Below, piece after piece: positions 51,601-59,289 of a DNA stretch of 64,000 bases (position 1 is its first letter; the number at the start of each line of letters is the position of its first letter). Origin of the DNA: Pseudonocardia hydrocarbonoxydans (lineage in GTDB: Bacteria > Actinomycetota > Actinomycetes > Mycobacteriales > Pseudonocardiaceae). The notes beneath the pieces are model-generated. The model worked only from the letters and a program-made list of their open reading frames with translations, was not told the origin of the DNA and did not search any database. Both the position numbers and the translations under genes were made by a program. The stretch is taken from positions 62,001 through 126,000 of the forward strand of contig NZ_BJNG01000037.1 of the NCBI RefSeq assembly GCF_006539565.1. Reading direction: 5' to 3'.

Positions 51601-52143
51601 TCAGAACAGGTCGGGCGTCGTCGACGGCGGGCCGGGTGAGCGGTTCGGAGCGGGCGGCCGCGGCCGCGGGGGCTTCGCCGTCGAGGGGGCCGCGGTGCCC
51701 CTGCCGAGCAGCGCCCGCAGGTCGGCACCGGCCGCGGCGGGGCGCCCGGTGTCGACGGCGATGACCGGCGCCACCCGGCGCAGCGCCGCGACCAGCCGTG
51801 CGTCGACGAGGTCGTGCGCCCGCTCGACGGCGCCGGTGACGATCACGTCGGGCTTCAGCGCGGCCACCGCCCGCAGGTCGGGCGCCCGCTGCTCGCCGAC
51901 CGCCGCGACGCCGTCGAGGCTCCCCGCGCAGCCGACCACGTCGCCCCCGAGCGCGCTCAGCAGCCCGCCGACGACCTCGTCGGTGGCCACGAACCGCCGG
52001 ATCGACGGTGGCAGCGACACCGACGCGCCCGTGGCGTCGATGAACGCCCTGCGCCCTCCGCCGCCCGCGTCGCTGATGACGCCGGTGAGCGCGGCCGTGC
52101 GTGCGGGCTGGCTGCGCGGGTCCTCCCCGCCGGTGGGTGGCAC
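51601..52143 (-). CDS. Truncated TroA/FecB-like substrate-binding domain protein, no signal peptide (180 aa)
   Basis: The text RRFVATDEVVGGLLSALGGDVVGCAGSLDG, DLRAVAALKPDVIVTGAV and LRRVAPVIAVDTG matches the N-terminal lobe of iron-siderophore or cobalamin-type binding proteins. A C-terminal lobe is missing; instead the protein ends in a Pro/Arg-rich tail. There is no signal peptide or lipobox. It looks like a half-size relic or a repurposed cytoplasmic domain. Confidence 0.6.
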   Translation of the reverse strand: MPPTGGEDPRSQPARTAALTGVISDAGGGGRRAFIDATGASVSLPPSIRRFVATDEVVGGLLSALGGDVVGCAGSLDGVAAVGEQRAPDLRAVAALKPDVIVTGAVERAHDLVDARLVAALRRVAPVIAVDTGRPAAAGADLRALLGRGTAAPSTAKPPRPRPPAPNRSPGPPSTTPDLF

Positions 52144-52246
52144 CCGCCGAGCGTAACCGCGCCGTGGCCCCGGGCCGTCACACCGACTTCAGAACACTCT
52201 TGTATCCAATACATGCTCGTTCTAGACTCACGGAGGGAGGTGCGAC

Positions 52247-52936
52247 ATGTCCACATCGGACGGTCCGGCCGACACCCGGATGATGGCGATCGTTCACGAG
52301 GCGCTGAAGCGGGATCTGCGCCGCGCGCGTGCCGTGCTGGCCGCGGATCCCCCGCCGGTCGGCCGGCAGCAGGTGGCGCTGGGCCGGCACGTGAGCTGGA
52401 TGATGGACTTCCTCCACGCGCACCACACCGGTGAGGACGAGGGCCTGTGGCCGGTGGTGCGGCGGCGCAACCCGGCCGCGGAGGGCCTGCTGGACTCGCT
52501 CGAGGCCGACCACGCGCGGATCGCCCCGGCGGCCGGGGCGGTCACCGCCGCGGCCCGCCACTACACCGACGGCGTCTCGGACGGGGCGCGGTCCGCACTC
52601 GTCGCGTCGCTGGACGATCTGCTCGCGGTCCTGGTGCCCCATCTGGACCGCGAGGTGTCCGAGGCGATGCCGGTGGTCGCGGCGAGCATCACCGACCGCG
52701 AGTGGGACGCCGTGGAGCAGGAGTACAACATCAAGCCCAAGTCGGTGCGGGCGCTGGCCATGGAGGGCCACTGGTTGCTCGAGGGGATCGATCCGGAGGG
52801 CTACGACATCGTCGTGCACAAGGTCCCCGCGGCGCTGCGCCTGCTCCTGCTGCACGGTTTCGGACGCGCGTACCGGCGCCAGGCGTCGGCGCGGTGGTCG
52901 GCGGAGCTGCCGCAGCGCCGCGGCGCGACCGCGTGA
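52247..52936 (+). CDS. Hemerythrin HHE-domain protein (229 aa)
   Basis: Iron-ligand motifs of the HHE cation-binding domain are visible: HEALKRDLRR near residue 17, HVSWMMDFLHAHHTGEDEGLWP (His and Glu ligands near 48-65), LEADHARI and VPHLDREVSEAMP. Such proteins bind a di-iron centre and sense oxygen, nitric oxide or peroxide in actinomycetes. A strong GGAGGGAGG ribosome-binding site precedes the ATG. Its stop overlaps the GTG of the TetR gene. Confidence 0.88.
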   Translation: MSTSDGPADTRMMAIVHEALKRDLRRARAVLAADPPPVGRQQVALGRHVSWMMDFLHAHHTGEDEGLWPVVRRRNPAAEGLLDSLEADHARIAPAAGAVTAAARHYTDGVSDGARSALVASLDDLLAVLVPHLDREVSEAMPVVAASITDREWDAVEQEYNIKPKSVRALAMEGHWLLEGIDPEGYDIVVHKVPAALRLLLLHGFGRAYRRQASARWSAELPQRRGATA

Positions 52937-53613
52937 CGGCCGATCCCCGGGACGTCGGGCCCGTTGCCGGCGGTCCCCGCCCGACGGCGGCGGGCGGCCG
53001 GCGGGCCTACCGGTCCGCACGGCGGCAGGAACAGGCGGCGGAGACCCGCGCGCTCGTCGTCGCCGCCGCCACGTCCCTGTTCTCCGAACGGGGCTGGGCC
53101 ACGACCGGGATGCGCGACGTGGCCGCGTCGGCGGGGGTGTCCGTCGAGACCGTCTACGCGAACTTCCGGTCCAAGAGCGAGCTGCTGCTGACCGCCATCG
53201 ACGTCGGCGTCGTCGGGGACACCGACCCGGTGCCGCTGTCGCAGCGACCCGAGTACGCGGCACTCGCCACCGGCTCCTTCGACGACCGGGTGGCGACGGC
53301 GGCGAGACTGCTGACCGTCATCAACAGCCGGGGTCGGGGCCTGCACCGCGCGCTGTACGAGGCCGCGGGCGGCGACGCCCGGATCGAGGCCGCGCTGCAC
53401 CGGCTGGAGCTGCGCCGGCGCGACAACATCGCCGACGCCGCGGCCCTCGTCACGGGCGGCCCGGTCGGCGACGACGTCCTCGACCGGCTGTGGTCGCTCC
53501 TGAGCTCGGACACGTTCTCCCTGGTCACCCACATCGCCGGCCGCTCCGTGCCGGACTACGAACGCTGGTTGGCGACCACGATCGCCGCCGTGCTGCGAGC
53601 CGGTCCACCCTGA
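52933..53613 (+). CDS. TetR-family regulator (226 aa)
   Basis: HTH domain at about residues 35-85: TRALVVAAATSLFSERGWATTGMRDVAASAGVSVETVYANFRSKSELLL. The C-terminal domain is of the common TetR_C type. The GTG start overlaps the hemerythrin stop, so both are co-translated. It probably regulates the hemerythrin-SRPBCC-reductase cluster. Confidence 0.87.
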   Translation: MTADPRDVGPVAGGPRPTAAGGRRAYRSARRQEQAAETRALVVAAATSLFSERGWATTGMRDVAASAGVSVETVYANFRSKSELLLTAIDVGVVGDTDPVPLSQRPEYAALATGSFDDRVATAARLLTVINSRGRGLHRALYEAAGGDARIEAALHRLELRRRDNIADAAALVTGGPVGDDVLDRLWSLLSSDTFSLVTHIAGRSVPDYERWLATTIAAVLRAGPP

Positions 53614-53646
53614 GGCGGGCGGACCTTCCCCGGACGAGGAGGAGTC

Positions 53647-54138
53647 ATGGCGCAGGTCCAGAAGACCTCACGGGTCGAGGTCGTCGTCGACGCCGCCGCG
53701 CACCTGGTGTGGGAGGTCGTCGCCGACGTCACCCGGGTCGGTGAGTGGAGCCACGAGTGCCGCTCCGCCCGCTGGCTCGACGGCGACGGTCGCGCCCGAC
53801 CGGGCGCCCGGTTCCGCGGCCGCAACCGGGCCGGTCGGGCCCGGTGGAGCCGGACCGCCGAGATCGTGTCCGTCGACCCGCCGCACGAGATCGTCTGGCG
53901 GACGGTGCCGACGTGGATCGTGCCCGACAGCACCGTCTGGCGGATCCGGGTCGACCCCGTCGTGGGCGGCACGCGCATCCGGCAGTCCTTCGACGTCGTC
54001 GCCGCACCCTGGCTCCTGGACCGGTTCTTCGCCCGGGTCCTGCCGGCTCACCGGGACCGCGACGCGCGCCTGGTCGAGGACCTGCGGCGCATCGGCCGGG
54101 TGGCGTCGCGGGAGGCAGCGCCGTGGACCGGCGCCTGA
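53647..54138 (+). CDS. SRPBCC-family protein (163 aa)
   Basis: Typical polyketide-cyclase/dehydrase pattern: SRVEVVVDAAAHLVWEVVADVTRVGEWSHECRSARWLDG, then FRGRNRAGRARWSRTAEIVSVDPPHEIVWRTVP and a long C-terminal helix. It binds a hydrophobic ligand; reaction unknown. GAGGAGGAG lies before the ATG. Its last 16 bp overlap the next gene. Confidence 0.82.
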   Translation: MAQVQKTSRVEVVVDAAAHLVWEVVADVTRVGEWSHECRSARWLDGDGRARPGARFRGRNRAGRARWSRTAEIVSVDPPHEIVWRTVPTWIVPDSTVWRIRVDPVVGGTRIRQSFDVVAAPWLLDRFFARVLPAHRDRDARLVEDLRRIGRVASREAAPWTGA

Positions 54139-54563
54139 CCCGTATCGGCAATCGGCTCGGCGTCGGGCTCTACCGGCGCACGAACGGGCGCCTGGTCGGC
54201 TACCCGGCCGTCGACGTCCTGCTGCTCACCGTGCCCGGGCGACGGAGCGGCCGCTCCCGTGCCACGTGCGTCCGTTTCCTCCGCACCGCCGACGGTCTCC
54301 TGCTCTGGGGCACCGCGTCGGGCTCCCCCCGCGACCCCGACTGGTTCCGCAACCTCCGTGCGGCCGGGACCGCCGTCGTCCGGATCGGGCGCGAGAGCGT
54401 GCCGGTGCGCGCCCGGGAGCTGCTCGGTCCGGAGCGGGACACCGCCTGGCGTCTCGTCCGGCAGGAGCTGCCCCAGGTCAACCGGTACGCGCGCAGGTCC
54501 GGCCGGACCATCCCGGTCGCCGTCCTCCGGTCCGGCGGGGATCCCGTCGTCGACGACCAGTAG
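54123..54563 (+). CDS. Deazaflavin (F420)-dependent nitroreductase-family protein, DDN-like (146 aa)
   Basis: Family features are clear: an N-terminal helix, LLLTVPGRRSGRSRATCVRFLRTADGLLLWGTASGSPRDPDWFRNLRAAGTAVVRIG, and a C-terminal beta segment. Rv3547 (Ddn) and its relatives use F420H2 to reduce quinones or nitroimidazoles. F420-based enzymes are typical of actinomycetes. The GTG start lies within the SRPBCC gene, indicating coupling. Confidence 0.85.
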   Translation: MDRRLTRIGNRLGVGLYRRTNGRLVGYPAVDVLLLTVPGRRSGRSRATCVRFLRTADGLLLWGTASGSPRDPDWFRNLRAAGTAVVRIGRESVPVRARELLGPERDTAWRLVRQELPQVNRYARRSGRTIPVAVLRSGGDPVVDDQ

Positions 54564-54605
54564 GACGAGCGGGTCCCGGGAGCCGGGCGGTGCGGAGCGG
54601 GTGGG

Positions 54606-55052
54606 CTACCAGGCGCCGGGCGCGAACTCGGCGGACATCTCCCGCCAGGACACCGGCTCGGCACAGTGCGCGCAGGTCATGCGCGGTTCGGCCGGGTGCC
54701 CGCAGCCGCGGTGGATCAGCCGCACCGGCGGCACGTCGTTCTCGTAGCGGTCGCCCCAGGCCATGAGCGCGACGAGCACGGGGTAGAGGTCGGCGCCCTT
54801 GGGGGTGAGGCGGTACTCGTGGCGCACCGGGTTGTCCTGGTAGGCCACCCGGTCCAGCACGCCCTCGCCGACCAGGACCCGGAGCCGGTCGTTGAGGACG
54901 TTGCTGCCCAGGCCGAGCTTGGACCGGAAGTGGTCGTAGCGGCGCTCCCCGCGGAAGCACTCGCGCAGGATCATCATCGTCCAGCGCTCGCCGATGACCG
55001 ACCAGGTGCGGCCGACCGAGCAGTAGACGTCCTGCAGCTCGTCGTGCTTCAT
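54606..55052 (-). CDS. HxlR-family regulator with C-terminal zinc-ribbon extension (148 aa)
   Basis: The HxlR core is complete (WSVIGERWTMMILRECFRGERRYDHFRSKLGLGSNVLNDRLRVLVGEGVLDRV). After it a Cys-rich tail, GCGHPAEPRMTCAHCAEPVSW, suggests a bound metal. The N-terminal Cys in VYCSVGRTWS may be the redox-sensing residue. The ATG at 55052 is flanked by TTCGAGTC sites. It is divergent from a tautomerase gene that it probably controls. Confidence 0.87.
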   Translation of the reverse strand: MKHDELQDVYCSVGRTWSVIGERWTMMILRECFRGERRYDHFRSKLGLGSNVLNDRLRVLVGEGVLDRVAYQDNPVRHEYRLTPKGADLYPVLVALMAWGDRYENDVPPVRLIHRGCGHPAEPRMTCAHCAEPVSWREMSAEFAPGAW

Positions 55053-55072
55053 GCACTCAGAATAGGACACCT

Positions 55073-55133
55073 TTCGAGTCCTTCGAGCTTGCGGGCACGT
55101 CGGCCCGTCGGTAGCTTCGACTCGATTCGAGTC
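55073..55133. promoter_or_regulatory. TTCGAGTC operators between hxlR and tautomerase genes
   Basis: A perfect 15-bp palindrome GACTCGATTCGAGTC (55119-55133) lies next to the tautomerase promoter, and half-sites TTCGAGTC (55073-55080) and TTCGAG (55082-55087) lie near the hxlR start. They are likely binding sites of the HxlR dimer. Confidence 0.6.
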
Positions 55134-55157
55134 CCACCGACCCGCGGAGGCCCTGCG

Positions 55158-55547
55158 ATGCCCTTCTACCAGTTCACCGTCCCCACCGGCGGCGCGACGC
55201 TGCGGCACCGGGCCGAGGTCGCGGCGGCGATGACGAAGGTGCACAGCGAGGTCACCGGCGCCCCGGGCACCTACGTGCACTGCTCGTTCGTCGAGGTCGC
55301 CCCGGACAGCGTCTTCGTGGCCGGTGAGCCGGTGAACGACGCCCGGATGGTCGGGCTCATCCGCGAGGGGCGTTCCGCGGAGGTCCGGGCAGCGCTCATC
55401 CACGGGATCGCCGACGCCTGGTCCGCGGTCACCGGGGACGCCAGGGAGAAGCTGGCGATCTTCCTCGTCGAGATCCCGGGGGCGAACGTCATGGAGGACG
55501 GCGTGATCCTGCCCGAGATCACCGAGGAGCCCGGCGCCGTCTACTGA
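55158..55547 (+). CDS. Tautomerase-superfamily protein (129 aa)
   Basis: Met is followed by Pro (MPFYQFTVPTGG), the catalytic Pro1 of 4-oxalocrotonate tautomerase-type enzymes. The 129-residue length fits the tautomerase_3/MSAD-like groups. CGGAGG precedes the ATG. Divergent from and probably regulated by HxlR. The substrate could be an oxo-acid or aromatic ring-cleavage product. Confidence 0.82.
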   Translation: MPFYQFTVPTGGATLRHRAEVAAAMTKVHSEVTGAPGTYVHCSFVEVAPDSVFVAGEPVNDARMVGLIREGRSAEVRAALIHGIADAWSAVTGDAREKLAIFLVEIPGANVMEDGVILPEITEEPGAVY

Positions 55548-55598
55548 GCCGCCCCCTCGCGCGGGTCGGCGCCGGCCCGACCGCGCCTCGTCGACCGG

Positions 55599-56048
55599 TC
55601 ACCGGTACGGGTCGGTGATCTCACGGAGCCGGCTCAGGAGCTCGTGCAGCCGCGCGGTGGCCCGCCGCCCCAGGTGGCGGGTCCACTCCTCCTGCACGAC
55701 GGCCTCGGTCCGGCGCGCCACCTCCTGCGCCGCGAGGCCCCGCTCGGCGAAGACCACCAGCCGGGCACGGGCGTCGGAGGGGTCCGGGACCCGGCGCACG
55801 TACCCGGCCCGCTCGAGGTGGTCGACCATGAAGGTGGCGGTCTGCCGGGTGACGCGCGCCCGCTCGGCGAGATCGGAGAGCCGGGTGCCCTTGGCGTCGA
55901 CGCGGGCCAGCACCCGCCCCTGCGCGATCGTCACGTCGTCGTACCCGGCCGCGGCCAGGTCGGCGAGCACCCGGTCCTCCATCGCGCGCTGGACGATGAA
56001 GCACAGCAGGCCGATGTTCAGCGGCCCGTCCATCGCCTGCTCCGGCAT
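55599..56048 (-). CDS. MarR-family regulator (149 aa)
   Basis: The winged helix reads VTIAQGRVLARVDAKGTRLSDLAERARVTRQTATFMVDHLERAGYVRRVPDPSDARARLVVFAERG, with the DxR wing motif PDPSDARAR. N- and C-terminal helices give dimerisation. It is divergent from a mycothiol-type enzyme gene, with candidate operators between, and probably represses it until a toxic phenolic or electrophile binds. Confidence 0.9.
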   Translation of the reverse strand: MPEQAMDGPLNIGLLCFIVQRAMEDRVLADLAAAGYDDVTIAQGRVLARVDAKGTRLSDLAERARVTRQTATFMVDHLERAGYVRRVPDPSDARARLVVFAERGLAAQEVARRTEAVVQEEWTRHLGRRATARLHELLSRLREITDPYR

Positions 56049-56057
56049 GTACGCCCC

Positions 56058-56104
56058 TTGACATTAGGCAGAGAATCGAATCAAGATAGTACCATCTTCG
56101 AATC
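56058..56104. promoter_or_regulatory. MarR-locus promoter with AAGAT/ATCTT inverted repeat
   Basis: TTGACA (56058-56063) is a good -35 box for the rightward gene. Downstream, AAGAT (56083-56087) and ATCTT (56094-56098) form an inverted repeat, flanked by direct CGAATC copies at 56077-56082 and 56099-56104. This arrangement suits a MarR dimer covering the promoter. Confidence 0.55.
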
Positions 56105-56117
56105 GTCTGGAGGGGCC

Positions 56118-56783
56118 GTGGACGACGACGCCATCTGGCGGGTCATCGACGACGAGCGCAGCCGCCTGGCCGACCTGCTCGACGAGCTGGGCGACGCCGA
56201 GTGGCGCACGCCGTCGCTGTGCACGGCCTGGACCGTGCGGGACGTCGTCGCGCACCTGACGCTGGCCCACGCGAGCCCGCTCACCGCCGCCGTCGGCCTG
56301 ATCCGGGCCGGGGGGAACTTCGACCGGACGATCCGCGACACCGCGATCCGGCAGGCCCGCCTGCCGGTACCGGAGCTCCGGCGGCGGCTGAGGGCGATGG
56401 TGGGCTCGCGCCGCATCGTGCCGTTCCTCGTCCCGATCAACCCGATGATCGACGTCCTGTGCCACGCCCAGGACATCGCCCGCCCCCTCGGGCGGACCCA
56501 CCCGATGCCGGTGGCCCCGGCCGTCGCGGCGGCGGACCGGATCTGGGGCCAGTCGTTCCCGTTCCGGTCGCAGCGCCGGCTGGCCGGGTTCGAGCTGGTG
56601 GCCACCGACGCGCCGTGGCGGGCGGGGTCCGGCGTCCGGGTGGAGGGGCCGATGTCGGCGCTGCTGCTGCTGGTCACGGGCCGCCCGGCCGCGCTGGCCG
56701 AGCTGTCCGGGCCCGGCGCGGCCACGCTCCCCGCCCGGTTCCCGCACGTCACCGGCACGGCACCCACGAAGGAGCGGTCATGA
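56118..56783 (+). CDS. Mycothiol-dependent maleylpyruvate-isomerase-family (DinB-like) protein (221 aa)
   Basis: The N-terminal DinB-like four-helix region has WRVIDDERSRLADLLDELGDAEWRTPSLCTAWTVRDVVAHLTLAHAS, with the W-T-V-R-D-V-V-A-H metal motif, and a C-terminal TIGR03083-like part. Members use mycothiol in isomerisation or detoxification. The GTG follows GGAGGGG. The stop overlaps the next ATG. Control by the divergent MarR protein is likely. Confidence 0.87.
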   Translation: MDDDAIWRVIDDERSRLADLLDELGDAEWRTPSLCTAWTVRDVVAHLTLAHASPLTAAVGLIRAGGNFDRTIRDTAIRQARLPVPELRRRLRAMVGSRRIVPFLVPINPMIDVLCHAQDIARPLGRTHPMPVAPAVAAADRIWGQSFPFRSQRRLAGFELVATDAPWRAGSGVRVEGPMSALLLLVTGRPAALAELSGPGAATLPARFPHVTGTAPTKERS

Positions 56784-57097
56784 CCTACTTCGCACACGTC
56801 GTCGACGTCCCGGCCCCCGCCGCCGTCTACGACGCCACCCACGCCGAGCTGCTGCGCCGCACCGGCGGGCACGTCGACGGCCTCGTCGTGCACCTGTGCC
56901 GGGTCACCGACGCCGGCTTCCAGGTGGTGGAGGTGTGGACCGACAGGGCCGCGTTCGAGAAGGCCGAACGGGAGCACGTCGGGCCGATCCTGGCCGAGCA
57001 GGCCGCGGCCGCGTCCGGCGCGCCGCTGTCGCCCCCGCGGGTGGAGGAGTTCGAGCTGCGCGGGCTGGCCGTCCCCGCGGCCGGCATCGCGACGTAG
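56780..57097 (+). CDS. ABM-like small protein (105 aa)
   Basis: A compact alpha/beta protein with YFAHVVDVPAPAAVYDATHAELLRRTG and GFQVVEVWTDRAAFEKAEREHVGPIL, resembling the dimeric alpha-beta barrel (antibiotic biosynthesis monooxygenase-like) fold. GGAGCGG precedes the ATG, which overlaps the upstream stop. Probably works with the mycothiol-type enzyme; reaction unknown. Confidence 0.7.
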   Translation: MTYFAHVVDVPAPAAVYDATHAELLRRTGGHVDGLVVHLCRVTDAGFQVVEVWTDRAAFEKAEREHVGPILAEQAAAASGAPLSPPRVEEFELRGLAVPAAGIAT

Positions 57098-57099
57098 GC

Positions 57100-58284
57100 G
57101 TGCCGCGGACCGTGGGCGGCGCGACGCTCGACCCCGCCGCCCTGGACGACCTCGACGACCTCGGCCTCGGCCCGGAGCCGCTGTCCCGGCTCGGCTCGAT
57201 GGTGGCCGCGCAGCTCGGGCGTCCGCGCGTGCGGGTGTGCACCGTCCACCGGCGGGACCACCCCTACGACCGGCCCGCGTTGACGACCCGCAGCCGCCAC
57301 CTGGTCGGGGGCACCGCCGTCGACGAACTCGGCCGGACCCGGGAGTACGCGTTCTTCGTCAAGGTGGTCCAGGCCTGGCGGAGGTCGCCGCTGGCCGCGG
57401 AGGTGCCCGAGCCCCTGCGCTCGCAGCTGGCACCGCTGATGCCCTGGCGGACCGAGATCGACCTCTACCGCAGCGATCTCGCCGCGCACCTGCCCACCGG
57501 CCTCGGCCTCGCGCCCGCCCGCCACGTCGCCGAGCTGGACGCGGAGTCGGCCGCTCTGTGGCTCGACCACCTCCCGGTCCGCCCGGTCCGCCGCGACCTC
57601 GCGCACCACCGGCGCGCGGCGTACCTGCTGGGGCGGCTCGCGGCGAGCCCGTCCGTCGCGCCGTACGCCGTGGACGTCCCGCCGGGCCGGACCCCGCGGC
57701 GGTTCGCGGAGCACTGGCTGGCCGTGAAGGTCGTCCCCGACCTCGGCACGGAGGTCTACTGGCGGCAGCCGGGTGTGGCCGAGACCTTCGACGCCCCCCT
57801 GCGCCGACGGATCGTCGCCGCTGCCGACGCCCTCCCGGCGCTGGTCGACGAGCTGGAGTCGCTGCCCGTCACGACCGCGCACGGCGACGCGTGCACCGAC
57901 AACCTGCTGCTCACCACGCGCGACGACGACCTCATCATGATCGACTTCGGCTTCTGGGGCCGGGCGCCGGTGGGGTTCGACCTGGGTCAGCTCCTGCTCG
58001 GCGAGATGCAGCTGGGGCGGCGCCCGGCGCACGAGTTCCCCGAGCTGGAGCGGGAGTGCCTGGCGGCCTACGTCCGGGGCCTGCGCGACGAGGGCAGCAC
58101 CGTCCCGGCCGACCGGGTCCGGAGGGCCCACGCGCTGGCCATGACGATCTTTCACGCCGTCCCGGCCGTCCCCTACGAGATCCGGGACGCCGGGGCGGGG
58201 CCGGAGCTGCAGCCACTGCTCGCCACCCGCGCGGCGATCGCCCGGTACGTCCTGGACCTCCTGGACGCCACCGCCCGGCCGTGA
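57100..58284 (+). CDS. Aminoglycoside-phosphotransferase-like (APH/ChoK-fold) protein (394 aa)
   Basis: Kinase-fold hallmarks are the catalytic loop TTAHGDACTDNLLLT and metal-binding MIDFGFWGRAP. The N-terminal lobe is divergent, with a possible ATP lysine in FFVKVVQAWRR. The GTG at 57100 begins three bases after the previous stop and gives a full-length protein. This is the uncharacterised APH branch common in actinomycetes, and antibiotic phosphorylation is not established. Confidence 0.82.
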   Translation: MPRTVGGATLDPAALDDLDDLGLGPEPLSRLGSMVAAQLGRPRVRVCTVHRRDHPYDRPALTTRSRHLVGGTAVDELGRTREYAFFVKVVQAWRRSPLAAEVPEPLRSQLAPLMPWRTEIDLYRSDLAAHLPTGLGLAPARHVAELDAESAALWLDHLPVRPVRRDLAHHRRAAYLLGRLAASPSVAPYAVDVPPGRTPRRFAEHWLAVKVVPDLGTEVYWRQPGVAETFDAPLRRRIVAAADALPALVDELESLPVTTAHGDACTDNLLLTTRDDDLIMIDFGFWGRAPVGFDLGQLLLGEMQLGRRPAHEFPELERECLAAYVRGLRDEGSTVPADRVRRAHALAMTIFHAVPAVPYEIRDAGAGPELQPLLATRAAIARYVLDLLDATARP

Positions 58285-58305
58285 CGCGGCCCCACCCCCG
58301 CGGCC

Positions 58306-58665
58306 TCACCGCGTGAGCAGCTGCTCCAGTCGCCGGGCCGCGGGCCCGGGGATGCGGCGGCGTCCGCGCAGGTGCCGGAACACCGGCCCGAGCAGGTCGT
58401 CGGCGAGCAGCGCGGCGCGGGGCAGCGGGTCGTCGAGGAGATGGACGACGCATGCCGCGAACCGCCCGCCGTCGGGCCGCTGCACCGCGTCGCCGGTGAA
58501 GTCGACGACCGCCGCGACGCCACCGCCGGGCCCGGTGCGGTAGACGACGGCCCGGTCCCCCGCCCGCGTCGGGCGCAGGCAGCAGGGAGCGGTGGGTGGG
58601 TCGAGCAGCTCCTCGGCGTTCCACAGCAGGATCGAGGTCGGCACGGGGCCTGCGGGGACGGGCAC
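58306..58665 (-). CDS. Hypothetical EVE/PUA-like small protein (119 aa)
   Basis: The pattern SILLWNAEELLDPPTAPC, GDRAVVYRTGPGGGVAAVVDFTGDA and RRAALLADDLLGPVFRHLRGRRRIPG resembles the EVE domain, where a YRTG-like motif follows GD, although the similarity is weak. EVE/PUA-like domains bind modified bases. The start is uncertain: GTG 58665 or GTG 58644. Confidence 0.5.
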   Translation of the reverse strand: MPVPAGPVPTSILLWNAEELLDPPTAPCCLRPTRAGDRAVVYRTGPGGGVAAVVDFTGDAVQRPDGGRFAACVVHLLDDPLPRAALLADDLLGPVFRHLRGRRRIPGPAARRLEQLLTR

Positions 58666-58724
58666 GGGAACAGTCTCGTCCGTGGTCCCGGGGCGGGGGC
58701 CGGGGGCGGGGGTGGCGGGACGGC

Positions 58725-59162
58725 TCAGGCGAGTACGCGTGCGAGGGCAGCCCAGCGCCGGTGCCGGTAGCGGTAGAACGCCCGCGCGGTGAGGACGACC
58801 AGCGGGGTCAGCGCCCCGGCGTCGATCTCCACCTCGTCGGTGTACCGGCAGCTGCGCGCCGAGACCGGGGTGACCACCAGGCGATGGCGCCAGGCCCGCA
58901 GCGGACCGCCGTGCTCCTCGGTCCGCGCCTCGCCTGCCGACCCGTCGCCCGCGACGACGCGCACGGTGTGCCGCCACAGGGGGAGCACCCCGAACAGGCG
59001 CAGCCGCACCGTCATCTCGTGACCGACGCGGAACTCCCCGTCGGGCAGCTCCGGTAGGACGAGCACCGGCCAGGTCACGTACCGCAGCAGCTCCGGCTTG
59101 CGGATCAGGCCGGCCGCCACGTCGGCCGGGATCGGCAGCTCGCTCGAGACCCGGACCACCAC
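58725..59162 (-). CDS. SRPBCC-like protein (145 aa)
   Basis: Pattern VVRVSSELPIPADVAAGLIRKPELLRYVTWPVLVLPEL with strands such as GHEMTVRLRLFGVLPLWRHTVRVV and a C-terminal helix ending in basic residues suggests a START-like lipid-binding fold. The start is GTG 59162. It is divergent from an APH-like gene with no clear partner. Confidence 0.7.
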   Translation of the reverse strand: MVVRVSSELPIPADVAAGLIRKPELLRYVTWPVLVLPELPDGEFRVGHEMTVRLRLFGVLPLWRHTVRVVAGDGSAGEARTEEHGGPLRAWRHRLVVTPVSARSCRYTDEVEIDAGALTPLVVLTARAFYRYRHRRWAALARVLA

Positions 59163-59289
59163 GTCGTCCCCCTCGGGCGTGTCGGATCGACCACGGTGAG
59201 CCTATCGGCCGGGACGCCCGGATCGGTTGGACATCGGCGCGTGACGCCGTCGAGTGATGCCCGCGCCGCGGGCGTGTGAGGATCGGTCG

